Below the pieces are notes generated by a model. It did not search any database. It saw only the letters and a program-made list of their open reading frames with translations, and was not told the origin of the DNA. Both the position numbers and the translations under genes were made by a program. Positions 34,004-44,845 of a stretch of DNA of 64,000 bases are shown in pieces. Positions within the stretch are counted from its first letter, which is position 1, and each line of letters begins with the position of its first letter. Origin of the DNA: Papaver somniferum (taxonomy: Eukaryota; Streptophyta; Magnoliopsida; Ranunculales; Papaveraceae); NCBI RefSeq assembly GCF_003573695.1, contig NC_039362.1, forward strand, positions 114,121,120 to 114,185,119, in the 5' to 3' direction.

Positions 34004-36388
34004 TGTTAGAGCACTGCTCGGTCAAACTCGCATGCGTTGCTATCTCAAGCATGTTTGTCAATGTTAGTGATCAAAACTATAAGTCTTGATTTCTAGTCTC
34101 TTATAGCTAAGTCTCGGACTATGATAGTAAGTGTAGTTGAACTCAAGGACTTCATGGCGATTCATCATACAAGTAGAAGATCTACTCAAGGAACCGGTGG
34201 AACTTCTTGACAAAAAGGTATGTGGAGACTTGAACTTATCTGTCACTTAAAAGTCTATCTATTCTATCTCCTACTCTTTGAGACAATAGTCGTATGTTAT
34301 ATATATAGACTAGATCATACACATTTGGTATTTCGAGCCGAGTATACCTCGCCTATCTATATCTCGAAATATGTGTTGGTAAGCTTTTCGCTTCGACCAA
34401 GTTTATCTTTACCTAGTGACGAAAGTCATGAATGTTTCAATCACCTTGAAAATTGCTTCGACGAGAAATAGTGTAACAACTATGTAACGTCCTCTAAGAA
34501 TGTTTCAATGATTGGAATGAGAGTTTAGATTACATAACCAATGGATTCCTTGAACCGAAGTTTTCAAACTTTGTTGATCAAGAGAACCGGAAGTATGGCA
34601 AGTGCCAAGTCCGCGAACTCAGTCCGCGAACTGCCGAACTTCTCAAACCCGAGAATTTCTGCTGGAGTTGGCTAACTACTTGCGTGAGCCCAGTCCGCAA
34701 ACCGACGTAGTTCTCGAACCCGAGAATTTCTGCTGGAGATTGTGAACTCTATCCAGTGTCTTAAGTCCGCGAACCTAGTCTGCGAACTTGAGAAGGTTAT
34801 ATATCTAAAGATGATTTCTGAACTTAATCTTAAAAGACTAAGGAATACATTTGCAAACCGTGGCTATTAAAGTTCATGAACCAATTCGAGTGAATCAAAT
34901 CATCTTTGCTTCAATTGTGTCTTGTGTAGTTACATAAGATTTCCTTGCAATTGAACAACTCTCTTAACTAGTTCATTTGAGTCAATTGAACTAGTTATGG
35001 TGAAGAAGAACATGGTTGATATGAAACGCTCATATGGTTAACCTCTTTGGGTAGACTATTGTTGAACCAACAATGTACACGTTTGGGTGCGGTTAACAAA
35101 CCTAGAAGCGTACAGTCATTTGTGTATGACAACCTAAGTTTTCGATCTAACGGTTGAGAAATATTAGCTTGAATCTAAATCAGGTTTTCATCTAACGGCG
35201 AATATTGATTGCTTTGTAACTAAGGCAAAACCCTGATTTGAAAGGCTATATAAAGGAGACATTTAGCATTGAGAAAACTAATCCCCACACGTTCGTGTGA
35301 TACTAGTTTCTCTGCTAGAGTTGATTCTCCTTTAACCTTTGGTTTTCTTCTTCTAAAACCAGGTTAACGACTTAACGACTTTATTGGGATTGTGAAGCCA
35401 GACCGATACTACTTTTATCGTAGTTGTGTGATCTGATCTTGCATCTTCTATCGTCACAGTACAATCATATTGATTGGCTTGAGATCGTGAGAGTTCTCCG
35501 ATAGGAAAGATATAAAAAGTAATCACAAACACCTTCGTCTCATCGTTTGTGATTCCACGACAACTTGTTTCGCTACCATACGATTAAGATTGTTGTGAGG
35601 TGATTGATTAATCTAGGTTGTTCTTCGGGAATATAAGACCGGATTATCAATTGGTTCCTGTTCACCTCGATTATTATCAAAAGACGGAACAAAATTTTTT
35701 AGGGTTTTCTGTGGGAGACAGATTGATCCTTTGATAGACTTGTCTGTATGAGACAGATTTGTTTATTGTTAAAGCCTGCGATTTTGGGTCGTAGCAACTC
35801 TTAGTTGTGGGTGAGATCATCTAAGGGAATCAAGTGCGCAGTATCCTGCTGGGATCAGAGGCGTAGGGAGTACAACTGTACCTTGGATCAGTGGGAGACT
35901 GATTGGGGTTCAACTATAGTCCAGTCCGAAGTTAGCTTGGAGTAGGCTAGTGTCTGTAGTGGCTTAATACAGTGTGTGTTCAATCTGGACTAGGTCCCGG
36001 GGTTTTTCTGCATTTGCAGTTTCCTCGTTAACAAAATTTCTGGTGTCTGTGTTATTTCAATTTCCGCATTATATTGTTTTATCTTTATAATTGAAATAAT
36101 ACAGGTTGTGCGTTAGATCAATCAATTGGAGAATCCGACCTAACGGTTGTTGATTGATATTGATTGACACTTGGATATTGGTCTTTGGTACCATCCAAAT
36201 TATTCCTTGTATTTGATTAGTACTCGCAGTTTCTGTTTGAGGAAATCAAATCAAGAGAGAGATATAAACTCGTTGATATACTTTTAATTGATTGAGTCTT
36301 GTTGATTCTCTTAAAAGTATATTCAAGTTTGTCCATACAAATTGCTAAGTGAAATATTGGCTGGTGTTGTTAGACCCCTGCTTTTTCA
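34004..36388 (+). repeat. 3' LTR of Copia C (2385 bp)
   Basis: Closely matches 28016-30413 with scattered substitutions. A 13-bp deletion removes one AATCTGCGAACC-type unit at about 34700. Confidence 0.9.
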
Positions 36389-36463
36389 TCAATGAATAAC
36401 AAAATTACAAAACAAAATGAATCAGCAAGAAAAGAGGTTAGAAAAACCCCAAAAACTTTCTAA

Positions 36464-36934
36464 TCATTTGAAACGAAAATAAGATACATTTGGTAATTCA
36501 ATAGAGTTCAAAAAATCAGGTCTTCCAAGATAATGTTGTCCCTCCTCACTAGGAAGAATACACCCTCTTTTCGCCATCTTATCTGCAGAAAAATTAGCCT
36601 CTCTATAGGTACGTTCAAAACGAATAACCTCATAATTAGAAGAAACCTCCCTCCAACGTTGTCTAACGAACCAAGGAAGAGTAGAAGTATTAAAAGCCAT
36701 AACTGCACTCAATGAATCAGAACGAATACAAACTTTTGAGCAGCCCCATTGCAGCGCCCATTCCATACCAATTGTAATTCCAGAAATTTCCGCAATGTAA
36801 TTCGTCATTACACCCAAACCAACACTCATAGCACCAAGTACATTAGCTACATGATCACGCGCCACTACACCTGAATTCCCTCGATCCGCACCATCACAGC
36901 ACAACATCAGTTCATCCACCTCCGGAGGTACCAT
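36464..36934 (-). pseudogene. RNase H domain of LINE D
   Basis: Open frame of 156 codons with the RNase H catalytic pattern: CCDGADRGNSG (first Asp), EISGITIGMEWAL (Glu), CIRSDSLSAVMAF (Asp) and EANFSADKMAKRG (final Asp region). It is very similar to 20195-20770 of the plus-strand LINE. Its reading frame ends in YFRFK, like YFIFK there. The domain removes RNA from the RNA-DNA hybrid during target-primed reverse transcription. This copy belongs to a 5'-truncated element. Confidence 0.85.
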
Positions 36935-37239
36935 CTACACTTAACAGGATCATGAAGCTTCACCTGTCTATGCGCAACCTTGAAAAAATCCAGGATTTTC
37001 AAATCTTCAACCGTGTTAAACATATAGCCCTTGAGACGCCTCGAGTAATCTTGGACCTGGTTGAAAACACTAGTCTTGAAGAAGCCCCAGCTAACCTTTT
37101 TATTTTCATAAACGAAACGCTTTCTTGTTTTCCAAAGTTATGATCTTACAACCAAAACAGCAAGCAGCCAAAGTTCCTTAATCATACAGCTTCTACCACG
37201 AACTGCCTTGTAGGCTATAGTCAAATTCAGGTGAGATTG
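36935..37239 (-). pseudogene. LINE D linker between zinc finger and RNase H
   Basis: On the minus strand it reads NLTIAYKAVRGRS...IKELWLLAVLVVRS, then a stop and KVAHRQVKLHDPVKCRW. It parallels 19975-20290 of the plus-strand LINE (NLVISYKEAKGRSRIIKELW). It is cut at 37239 by element E and resumes at 44441. Confidence 0.75.
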
Positions 37240-38763
37240 TGATAGACGCATTTATGTGTCTAATTTGTCCTCAATGTTTCGTATTGTTAGTACTCGATTT
37301 CGCACTTATTATGGTGTTTTGTGTGTTTGTAGGCATTTTTGGGAAATAAACATTTTTGGAAATTCGGCTCGAAAAGTTGGCCGGGGCACCCTTGGAGGAC
37401 ACGTGTTATTCGGACTCTCATCGTTGGTTAAGAGGCACCTCAGTTTATAAGGGGCACCCTAACTGGACAGCTGCTATTTACACTCCACAGCCGGATAAGG
37501 GGCACTTCTTCTTCTACACGGGAGACAGAAAAATGGCGGGAATTCTTCAGTTCAAATATTTTGTTACGGAAAATTTCTGGCGGAAGATTTTGAGGCGATT
37601 AATTGAGACTCAATGCCCGGTTTTGATTGTTACAACCCTGTTTCGATTAAACAGGGGTGTTAATGTGTTTTATCTCGGCAAATTTGGGTTGTGTGCGTGG
37701 GAATGACGTGAAACATGATTGAGAGACTCACGAGATTCTGTTGGATTCGTTTTGGAAAGTTGGAGCGAGTATACAGCGTTGTCATCTCATTCTGGAACGT
37801 GTATCAGTCAGTTTGGAGTGTGTAAACAACAGCTAGCTGCGTGAGAAGTTAAAACAGGAAAGAAATTCCCGTATCTTGCATGAAAATAATTTTTATTGAT
37901 TACCGGGTAATGGAGGATATTTGGGGAGTAATGGAGAGATATTTTGGTCATGTTGAGTATATATAGGGTTCTGGGAACTCAGAGAAAGAAGATGGAGAGT
38001 TGGGGAAGAGAATAGAGAGCTACAGAGAAGAGATTGGACGAATTGTAGAGAATATTTTTCTGCTGCTGTAGAACACGAAGAACACGAAGAAGAGACTGCC
38101 AAAGACAGTCGTTTTTCTATAGTGATAACGACTCACAGGCGAGGGTCGTACATCAGAGGCAGACTTATTTGCTACAGCGTTTGCGACACAGAGCTGTGGG
38201 TCTTAGAGAAACAATAACACATATAACTGTTACAAAGGCCCCGTTTTATACCTTTTCTCCTTGTAAACACCTTTTTGAGCAATGAAAAATTCCTTTGAGT
38301 GTGTTTTCACCATGCGGAGCTAGACCCCATCACTGGGACAACGGAGAAAGTAACTTTTCATGATTGTGGTAAATGAATTAATTCTTTTATTGACTTTTTG
38401 CATAGATTTAATTGTTTTATGATTTCTATTAATTATTTGTTATTTTGTTAGATGCCGCATGCTTAGTTTTAATTACTTTAGATGCGTCATGCTTTTAACT
38501 TACAAATAATATTTTACGAAATCTATTTTTGGCAAAGAACTAGAGTCACAACTTGTTTTTTTTGAGCTATATTGTTTATAGTTAATGACTGAACCACAAC
38601 AATATGAAAAGCAGTGGAATCCCGAGTCCCGGTCTCTCTTCATCCTGTGACAAATTTTGTATATATATTTTTCCTCATTTTCTTTATTAAGTCTTAAAAC
38701 AAATTCTCAACAAATCTGAGTGAACGAATCATCTTACAACAACGACAATCAAAAACATTATCA
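37240..38763 (+). repeat. 5' LTR of element E (1524 bp)
   Basis: TG...CA ends, and alignable without visible length change to 42917-44440. ORFs such as 37356-37706 occur in both LTRs (43055-43384) and are not taken as genes. Confidence 0.9.
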
Positions 38764-38768
38764 ATTTT

Positions 38769-38786
38769 TGGCACCACCGACGCGGA
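38769..38786 (+). other. primer binding site of element E
   Basis: TGGCACCACCGACGCGGA, five bases after the LTR. It resembles, imperfectly, the TGGCGCCG-type site (Asp tRNA) of Athila elements. Confidence 0.5.
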
Positions 38787-39806
38787 TTTGTTTATAGATT
38801 TGTTTTTAGGTTTTATTTTATTTGTTCTTTTTTACGCGTTTTGGTACTTTTATTTGCTTTCAGATAAAGAGAAGTGCTGAAAAGAAAGGCGAAGCCCAAA
38901 AAGGAAAGAAAAGAGAAATCCAAAAGGAGTGAAGAAGAAGATTTTGTAGATAATTTTTATTTTATTTTTTTAAAAACTGTAATTAAGTTTTTTTTTTTAT
39001 TTTTGTAAATTTTTTTTTTTTGGACATTTTTATTTTTGGACATTGGACATTTTTATTTATTTATTTTTTAAACCCTACAGAAGGGTAGTTTTAAATATAA
39101 ACTGTGTGCAGAGAAGGACGACGATTACGATATCGTCTCGGCCCCTCGGGTTCGTACACTGACATTGGAGTCGGTGGACCGAGTCGACTTCAACGGTTCA
39201 TCCCCCGTCTGGAACGGGAGGTAAGAATTCTAAACACCCGCGAATCCCCTGTCAGCGGGTTTACTGGATGATTTTGTATGCCTATATGTTGAGGACCTGA
39301 AATCAGATTTAATTTTCTAGTAAAAGGCAAGGCCTGGCCAAATCAAGATAAGGACTCAGATTTCATCACCGTTTCCTTCTTGCCCGCCTTAGGAACACGT
39401 AACCTACGCGAAACTAAGCCTAAAATTTTGACTAGAACGAGACCGATAGGGTAACGAGCTTAATAGGAAAGTCATTCGAGAAATATTGGTTACTCTTTTA
39501 AGCATACTTCGAAGTTCATGATAGTTTCTGTGAGTTGAATGCGTGACTGCGCCGCCTTGTAATGCGGTGAGGCCTTGGGTATCAAAGATCAACGCAGATT
39601 CCCTCGCCTCTATTCAACTTACTTTGACTCGGATTGATTCCATAGGGGTTTGCTCAAATTGTAACGAATTCCCTTTCGAAGGATTAGAAGCTGGTCTAGA
39701 AACAATCAAAATGGAGCCATCATGCTTTTTGTTTGCTATATAAAATAGGCTTGTTGTGGTCGAGTCAGCCTTCTTTGTGTTTGTTTAGAATTCCCTTGCA
39801 GTTAGG
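38787..39806 (+). other. leader of element E, T-rich low complexity
   Basis: Untranslated region between primer site and ORF. 38940-39072 is a T-rich run with three GGACATTTTTATTT-like repeats. Nothing else is recognised except short chance ORFs. Confidence 0.5.
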
Positions 39807-41540
39807 ATGTCGAAATGGTATTATAATAGCCAATACAATGAGTATCCGACTGAGCAGCTTAGACATTATCCTTTTTATGTCCATAGTGTGAATAGTGATT
39901 GGGAACGCGAAACCTTTGAAGGTTATGGTCCATACCATTTTGAGCCCAATTACTATCCACATACCCACAGGTCATACGAGCAAAAAAATCCTTCTATTTC
40001 TCTATAAGAGTCTCTCAAGAGTTTCAATGAGTCAGCACGGAAGTTATTTATGAAAGAGACTTATAATATTCTTCTCCCAGAAGAGTCCGTAGAGCGGTCA
40101 ACTAAGTTATCTCTAGAAGAGACCCTCAAGCAATTTACTGAGAATACCAATAGGATTGTGGAAAAACTTGCTCAGGATAGTCTTAATTTCCAGTGTAGTT
40201 TTCCCAATACCACCCTCGAAAATAAGGATAGTTTTTATTCACATAATCAAGATGACGAGGTTAGAATTGGTAACACTACTTGTTTTGATAAGGTTCGATC
40301 ATTTTCATGTTATTATAGTGATGATTATAATGAGGATAGTATTGATGAAGAACATGAAATATGTAGGCATAGTGATCAGGAATTTGTTACTCCGGTTGAG
40401 CTTTATAATGATCGTGTTATTTCTAGTACAAATCCAAATAATTTTAATAATTATTCACCTATTCAAAAGGATGTAGATTTGACTAGAGATACCACCGTTT
40501 TAGACGATGTAGTTCATGATCCTTTAGCCTGCAGTATGTTGGATAATCCATTATTTGATGTGCCTATCAGTGAATCGGAGGAGGTAACTATGATTAAAAC
40601 CTTAGTTGATGAGCCTTTATATGAAACTTTCTCTGATAATCCTTTATATGATTGTGATGATGGTTTAGAGGAAAGAGTTTACCCTGAGAATACTGTTTTA
40701 GAATCTAGCGATTTAGAAACACTAGTCTTAGAAGATGATAAACTCGTAGAAATGAGTGAGGATGAACCCAACTTAGAAGAATCTATTGACCATTTCCAGG
40801 AATCTGATGACCTAGAAATTAGGGAAGTTGTGACTAGTCTTTCTAGAGACACAGAAAACTCTAAGTTTGGGGGTGATTATCATTCTCCGTGTGCTTTAAC
40901 TCTTAGAAAGTACCCTCCTGTAGGACTTGACATTTGTGCCTCAACCATCTTACAAGATTATCTTCATACACGTTTTCCCGAACCTAATGATGTCCAGAAA
41001 GAAGCTCAGTTGTTAGAAACCCATCCTCTGGTTGATGTGGTTAACCCAGGCTATGATACCAAGATTGACTTTGTTTTCCCCCACTTTTTTCCAATTGTGG
41101 GAACTTTTGATTTTAAGATGTGTCGGTTATTAAGTTTTGAGACTAAACCTAATCACTTTAGGATATTAGGGTCGACACATTTTCTTAAGGAAGACCACCT
41201 CTTTCATTGTGGTCAGCTGTGTGAGTCAAATCTAATTGACTTAGAGGATCCCCAATTATTCAGGTTGTTGTTATGTGCTTCTAAGTTCTTAGTTGAGTTT
41301 TTCCAGACTCTAATACCTGAACCGGATCTTAGCTTTGAGGAAATCCAACCGATGAAAACCTGTTATCTAGACCCAGTTATAGAACCTGAACCTGAGCCAC
41401 AACTAGATGTAGTTGTCTTAAACAAGGGTATGTTCGGTATCTTTTTGGTCTGTTGCAGTTTCCTCTTCTTGTGGGTAATACTTTTTGATCCAGATGACCC
41501 ACAGTTATTCCGGCTACTTCTATATGATTCTATGAGGTGA
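39807..41540 (+). pseudogene. long acidic ORF of element E with C-terminal membrane segment
   Basis: Open from ATG 39807 to the stop at 41540 in one frame, broken only by a TAA at 40005-40007, so the intact protein was about 577 residues. The part after the stop (from 40050, 496 codons) contains SLEETLKQFTENTNRIVEKL, like the C-terminal helix of some plant Gypsy gag proteins. A long Asp/Glu-rich region follows, with repeats such as DEPLYETFSDNPLYD. Near the C-terminus DPQLFRLLL occurs twice, and between the copies, at residues about 460-479, lies one hydrophobic segment (FGIFLVCCSFLFLWVILF). No protease or polymerase motif. It could be a gag derivative or an envelope-like protein; function unknown. 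Confidence 0.55.
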
Positions 41541-42916
41541 CTAATTCTTCCAATGTCTGGCTGAAGACTTTAAACTTAGCACTTCTTGGGAGGTAACCCA
41601 ATATTCTTGCGACACGGTAATATGTTTCCTTATCTCTTTTGCTTCAAGTGGTAACAGTTTCTCCTTGTTCATGCTTTTAATTTTATCTTTAGAACATTGA
41701 GGACAATGTTAGATTTAAGTTTGGGGGTATTTTAGTCGCATTTTTGAAACTTCTAGGGTCACATGGTATCCGGTTAGCTAAGTTTACATACTATTTCTCA
41801 CCGAAAAGATAGAAATTGGAATGCTAGAGATAACAATCTATTGAGACATTAGAGAAAAAGACATTGAGATCCTTGAAATTCAGGAGAGAACTTGTTCCTT
41901 TTAGAGGGTAACCGTGATGGACCTAACCATCCATGATGGAAAGGCAAGTAGGTCAGGAAATGCCATAAAGACAAAGCAACCTCACAATGTAGTCTTAGTT
42001 ACTGGATTACGACTCTCTCTCAGTAGAAACTTATCATCATCAACAAGCAGAGCGACATCAAAATTTATGAAGAAAGTTGAAGACGTTTAAGGTTTAGAAG
42101 CAACAATAGAAAAGAATAATTCAAAAAAAAAAGTTATAAGAGCAAATGATATAAGTTGTTGAAGTTCATGATACCAAGACATCACAAGTTGCGAAGATCC
42201 AAGTTCTAAAGTCCTTCTATCATGGCCATTTAAATTTTTGTCTTGTTATTTTTGTTGAAAAAAAAAATGAAAAAAAAAATCATCGTTATGTTTTGTTCAA
42301 TAAGGCCAAAAGGAAGTAGAATTTTATAAATCAAGCAAGAAATCGAAGAGAAGAGTTAATTGTCCAGGTTCTATGAGGTTCGATAGTTTATCATCAACAG
42401 TTGAAGACCGAAGAAGACGCTTTCTACTGAGCACTATGAGAGAGTCGAAGAAAGATACATTTGGTTGCTTTGTTAGTCCACTTTCAATCTGGCACAAGAT
42501 CTTTCTAGCACTGGTTTAACTCATCACACGTAATTAGTCCAGCTGTGTAGCAGATGTCCCTCTCATCTTTATCTCTCTCATAATCTTATCCAGCTGTAAA
42601 TAAGCGGACGCATCTTACAATGTTTATCTAGCTGTGTAGCGGATATCTCTTTATCTAGCAGTGTTGCGGATGTGTCTCCCCTTTTCTTTAGTCAACTTTA
42701 GAGCTGGCACCTTTAATTTCTCTAGCATTCTAGTTACTTGGAGATAGGTTGAGAATATGTATGTCCTCATAGCTCTTTGGATACTTGTGACCAGGTAGAA
42801 GTCATGGTTTTGTGGGTACACCTCTGGTAAGCCCTCCCGAGATTAACTCGGTTTTATTTTTTTATTTTTTATTTTCTTTTGCTCGAGGACTAGAAAATAA
42901 TAAGTTTGGGGGTATT
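41541..42916 (+). other. 3' interior of element E
   Basis: Contains the block CTTCTTGGGAGGTAACCCAA at about 41582, widely seen between pol and the 3' region in Athila-type elements. It also has two AAGTTTGGGGGTATTT tracts, at about 41718 and 42902. The second adjoins the 3' LTR and is the polypurine tract. No gene is seen, and an A-rich run lies at about 42120-42290. Confidence 0.65.
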
Positions 42917-44440
42917 TGATAGACGCATTTATGTGTCTAATTTGTCCTCAATGTTTCGTATTGTTAGTACTCGATTTCGTACTTATTATGGTGTTTCGTG
43001 TGTTTGTAGGCATTTTTCGGAAATAAACATTTTTGGAAAATTCGGCTCGAAAAGTTGCCCGGGGCACCCTTAGAGGACACGTGTTATCCGGACTCTCACC
43101 GTTGGTTAAGGAGCACCTCAGTTTATAAGGGGCACCCTAACTGGACAGATGCTATTTACACTCCACAGCCGGATAAGGGGCACTTCTTCTTCTTCACGGG
43201 AGACAGAAAATTGGCGGGAATTCTTCAGTTCAAATATTTTGTTACGACAAATTTCTGGCGGAAGATTTTGAGGCGATTAATTGAGACTCAATTCCCGGTT
43301 TTGATTGTTACAACCCTGTTTCGATTAAACAGGGGTGGTAATGTGGTTTATCTCGGCAAATTTGGGTTGTGTGCGTGGGAATGACGTGAAACATGATTGA
43401 GAGACTCACGGGATTCTGTTGGATTCGTTTTGGAAAGTTGGAGCGAGTATACAGCGTTGTCATCTCATTCTGGAAGGTGTATCTGTCAGTTTGGAGTGTG
43501 TAAACAACAGCTAGCTGCGTGAGAAGTTAAAACAGGGAATAAATTGCCGTATCTTGCATGAAAATAATTTTTATTGATTACCGGGTAATGGAGGATATTT
43601 GGAGAGTAATGGCGAGATATTTTGGTCCTGTTGAGTATATATAGGGTTCTGGGAACTCAGAGAAAGAAGATGGAGAGTTGGGGAAGAGAATAAAGACCTA
43701 CAGAGAAGAGATTGGACGAGTTGCAGAGAATATTTTTCTGCTGCTGTAGAATACGAAGAACACGAAGAACAGACTTCCAAAGACAGTCGTTTTTATACAG
43801 TGATAACGACTCACAGGCGAGGGTCGTACATCAGAAGCAGACTTATTTGCTACAGCGTTTGCGACACAGAGCCGTGGGTCTTAAAGAAACAGTAACACAT
43901 ATAACTGTTACAAAGGCCCTGTTTTATACCTTTTCTCCTTGTAAACACCTTTTTGAGCAATGAAAAATTTCTTTGAGTGTGTTTTCACCATGCGGAGCTA
44001 GACCCCATCACTGGGACAACGGAGGAAGCAACTTTTCATGATTGTGGTAAATGAATTAATTCTTTTATTGACTTTTTGCATAGATTTAATTGTTTTATGA
44101 TTTCTATTAATTATTTGTTATTTTGTTAGATGCCGCATGCTTAGTTTTAATTACTTTAGATGCGTCATGCTTTTAACTTACAAATAATATTTTACGAAAT
44201 CTATTTTTGGCAAAGAACTAGAGTCACAACTTCTTTTGTTTGAGCTATATTGTTTAGAGTTAATGACTGAAGCACAACAATATGAAAAGCAGTGGAATCC
44301 CGAGTCCCGGTCTCTCTTCATCCCGTGACAAATTTTGTATATATATTTTTCCTTATTTTTTTATTAAGTCTTAAAACAAATTCTCAACAAATCTGAGTGA
44401 ACGAATCATCTTACAACAACGACAATCAAAAACATTATCA
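42917..44440 (+). repeat. 3' LTR of element E (1524 bp)
   Basis: Same length and ends as the 5' LTR, with only scattered substitutions. It lies about 400 bp upstream of the CBBY start codon in the same orientation. Confidence 0.9.
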
Positions 44441-44757
44441 GATTACACTCCAAAAATATCCGAAATCCAGCTCCAAACCATCACAACAAACCTGTAATTC
44501 CAAAGCAAATGATCCAAAAATTCCTCCGCGTTATTACACAAGCAACACTTGTTTACAACCTGTATTTTGAAGCGGCTTCTCACTTGATCCAGCGTAGCAC
44601 ACGCTACTCTTAATATCTTCCAATTTCTAGTCAACGGTGATTGCATTGGTCCCAGATTTAGTATGAAAGGAAACAAAATGGAACCTATAAAATTGGTTTT
44701 TATGATCTGGGAACACGATTGGCAGCTCAAAATCCAATCACTAACATTTGTGGCGGG
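44441..44757 (-). pseudogene. RVT zinc-finger part of LINE D (5' end of the fragment)
   Basis: Reads MQSPLTRNWKILRVACATLD, then RSRFKIQVVNKCCLCN and EEFLDHLL, parallel to NWKFLRGACATLDKVKSRF and CMVCKCDDESLEHV in the plus-strand LINE. It ends in ISDIFGV, just before the element E insertion. With the GATTG form of the target duplication the frame continues as FGVQSHLNLTIAY. The 44757 boundary is approximate. Confidence 0.8.
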
Positions 44758-44845
44758 CTAGAGGATAAGTTGAGCACCATAAAGTCGTTGCAAACAAACA
44801 GACAGGTAGTGAGAGAGAGAGAGAAAAACTCGAAGAGAGTCCGTA

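Larger units (their letters stand above)
28016..36388 (+). mobile_element. SIRE-like non-autonomous Copia element C, complete
   Basis: 8373 bp with two LTRs (2398 and 2385 bp), a Met-tRNA primer site, gag, a second ORF, several G-rich tracts and a polypurine tract. The interior is only 3590 bp and has no protease, integrase, reverse transcriptase or RNase H sequence I can find. Flanks are TTAAT on the left and TCAAT on the right, a 5-bp target duplication with one transition. It sits in the 3' UTR of LINE D. LTR sequence, the AAAAAGGGGGAGAA motif and the long LTRs point to the SIRE/Maximus branch of Copia. Confidence 0.85.
37240..44440 (+). mobile_element. Athila-like non-autonomous LTR element E, complete
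   Basis: 7201 bp with two LTRs of exactly 1524 bp each (37240-38763 and 42917-44440) starting TGATAGACGC and ending ATTATCA. It has a primer site, one long ORF with a single stop, the CTTCTTGGGAGG block known downstream of pol in Athila-type elements, and a TTTGGGGGTATT polypurine tract. No reverse transcriptase, integrase or protease is seen. Target duplication is GATTG/GATTA. The insertion split LINE D. LTRs are similar (about 4 differences in a 100-bp sample), so the insertion is relatively young. Confidence 0.82.
27980..44757 (-). mobile_element. LINE D, 5'-truncated, split into three by two LTR elements
   Basis: On the minus strand the pieces are 44757-44441 (RVT zinc finger), 37239-36389 (linker and RNase H, then 3' UTR) and 28015-27980 (end of 3' UTR and a 13-nt poly-A). 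Removing elements E and C joins them into one LINE C-terminus that follows the plus-strand LINE at 14976 domain by domain. At the 5' end the element stops about 90 bp before the CBBY start codon. No target duplication of D itself was found. Confidence 0.82.

Noticed and set aside
37356..37706. ORF of 116 codons in LTR E
   Set aside because: Present in both LTRs with some substitutions, but within U3/R sequence and without recognisable domain. I saw no sign that coding is preserved.
39807..41540. Reading the element E ORF as a true envelope gene
   Set aside because: There is only one hydrophobic segment near the C-terminus, no signal peptide and no surface-protein features. I kept it as unknown.
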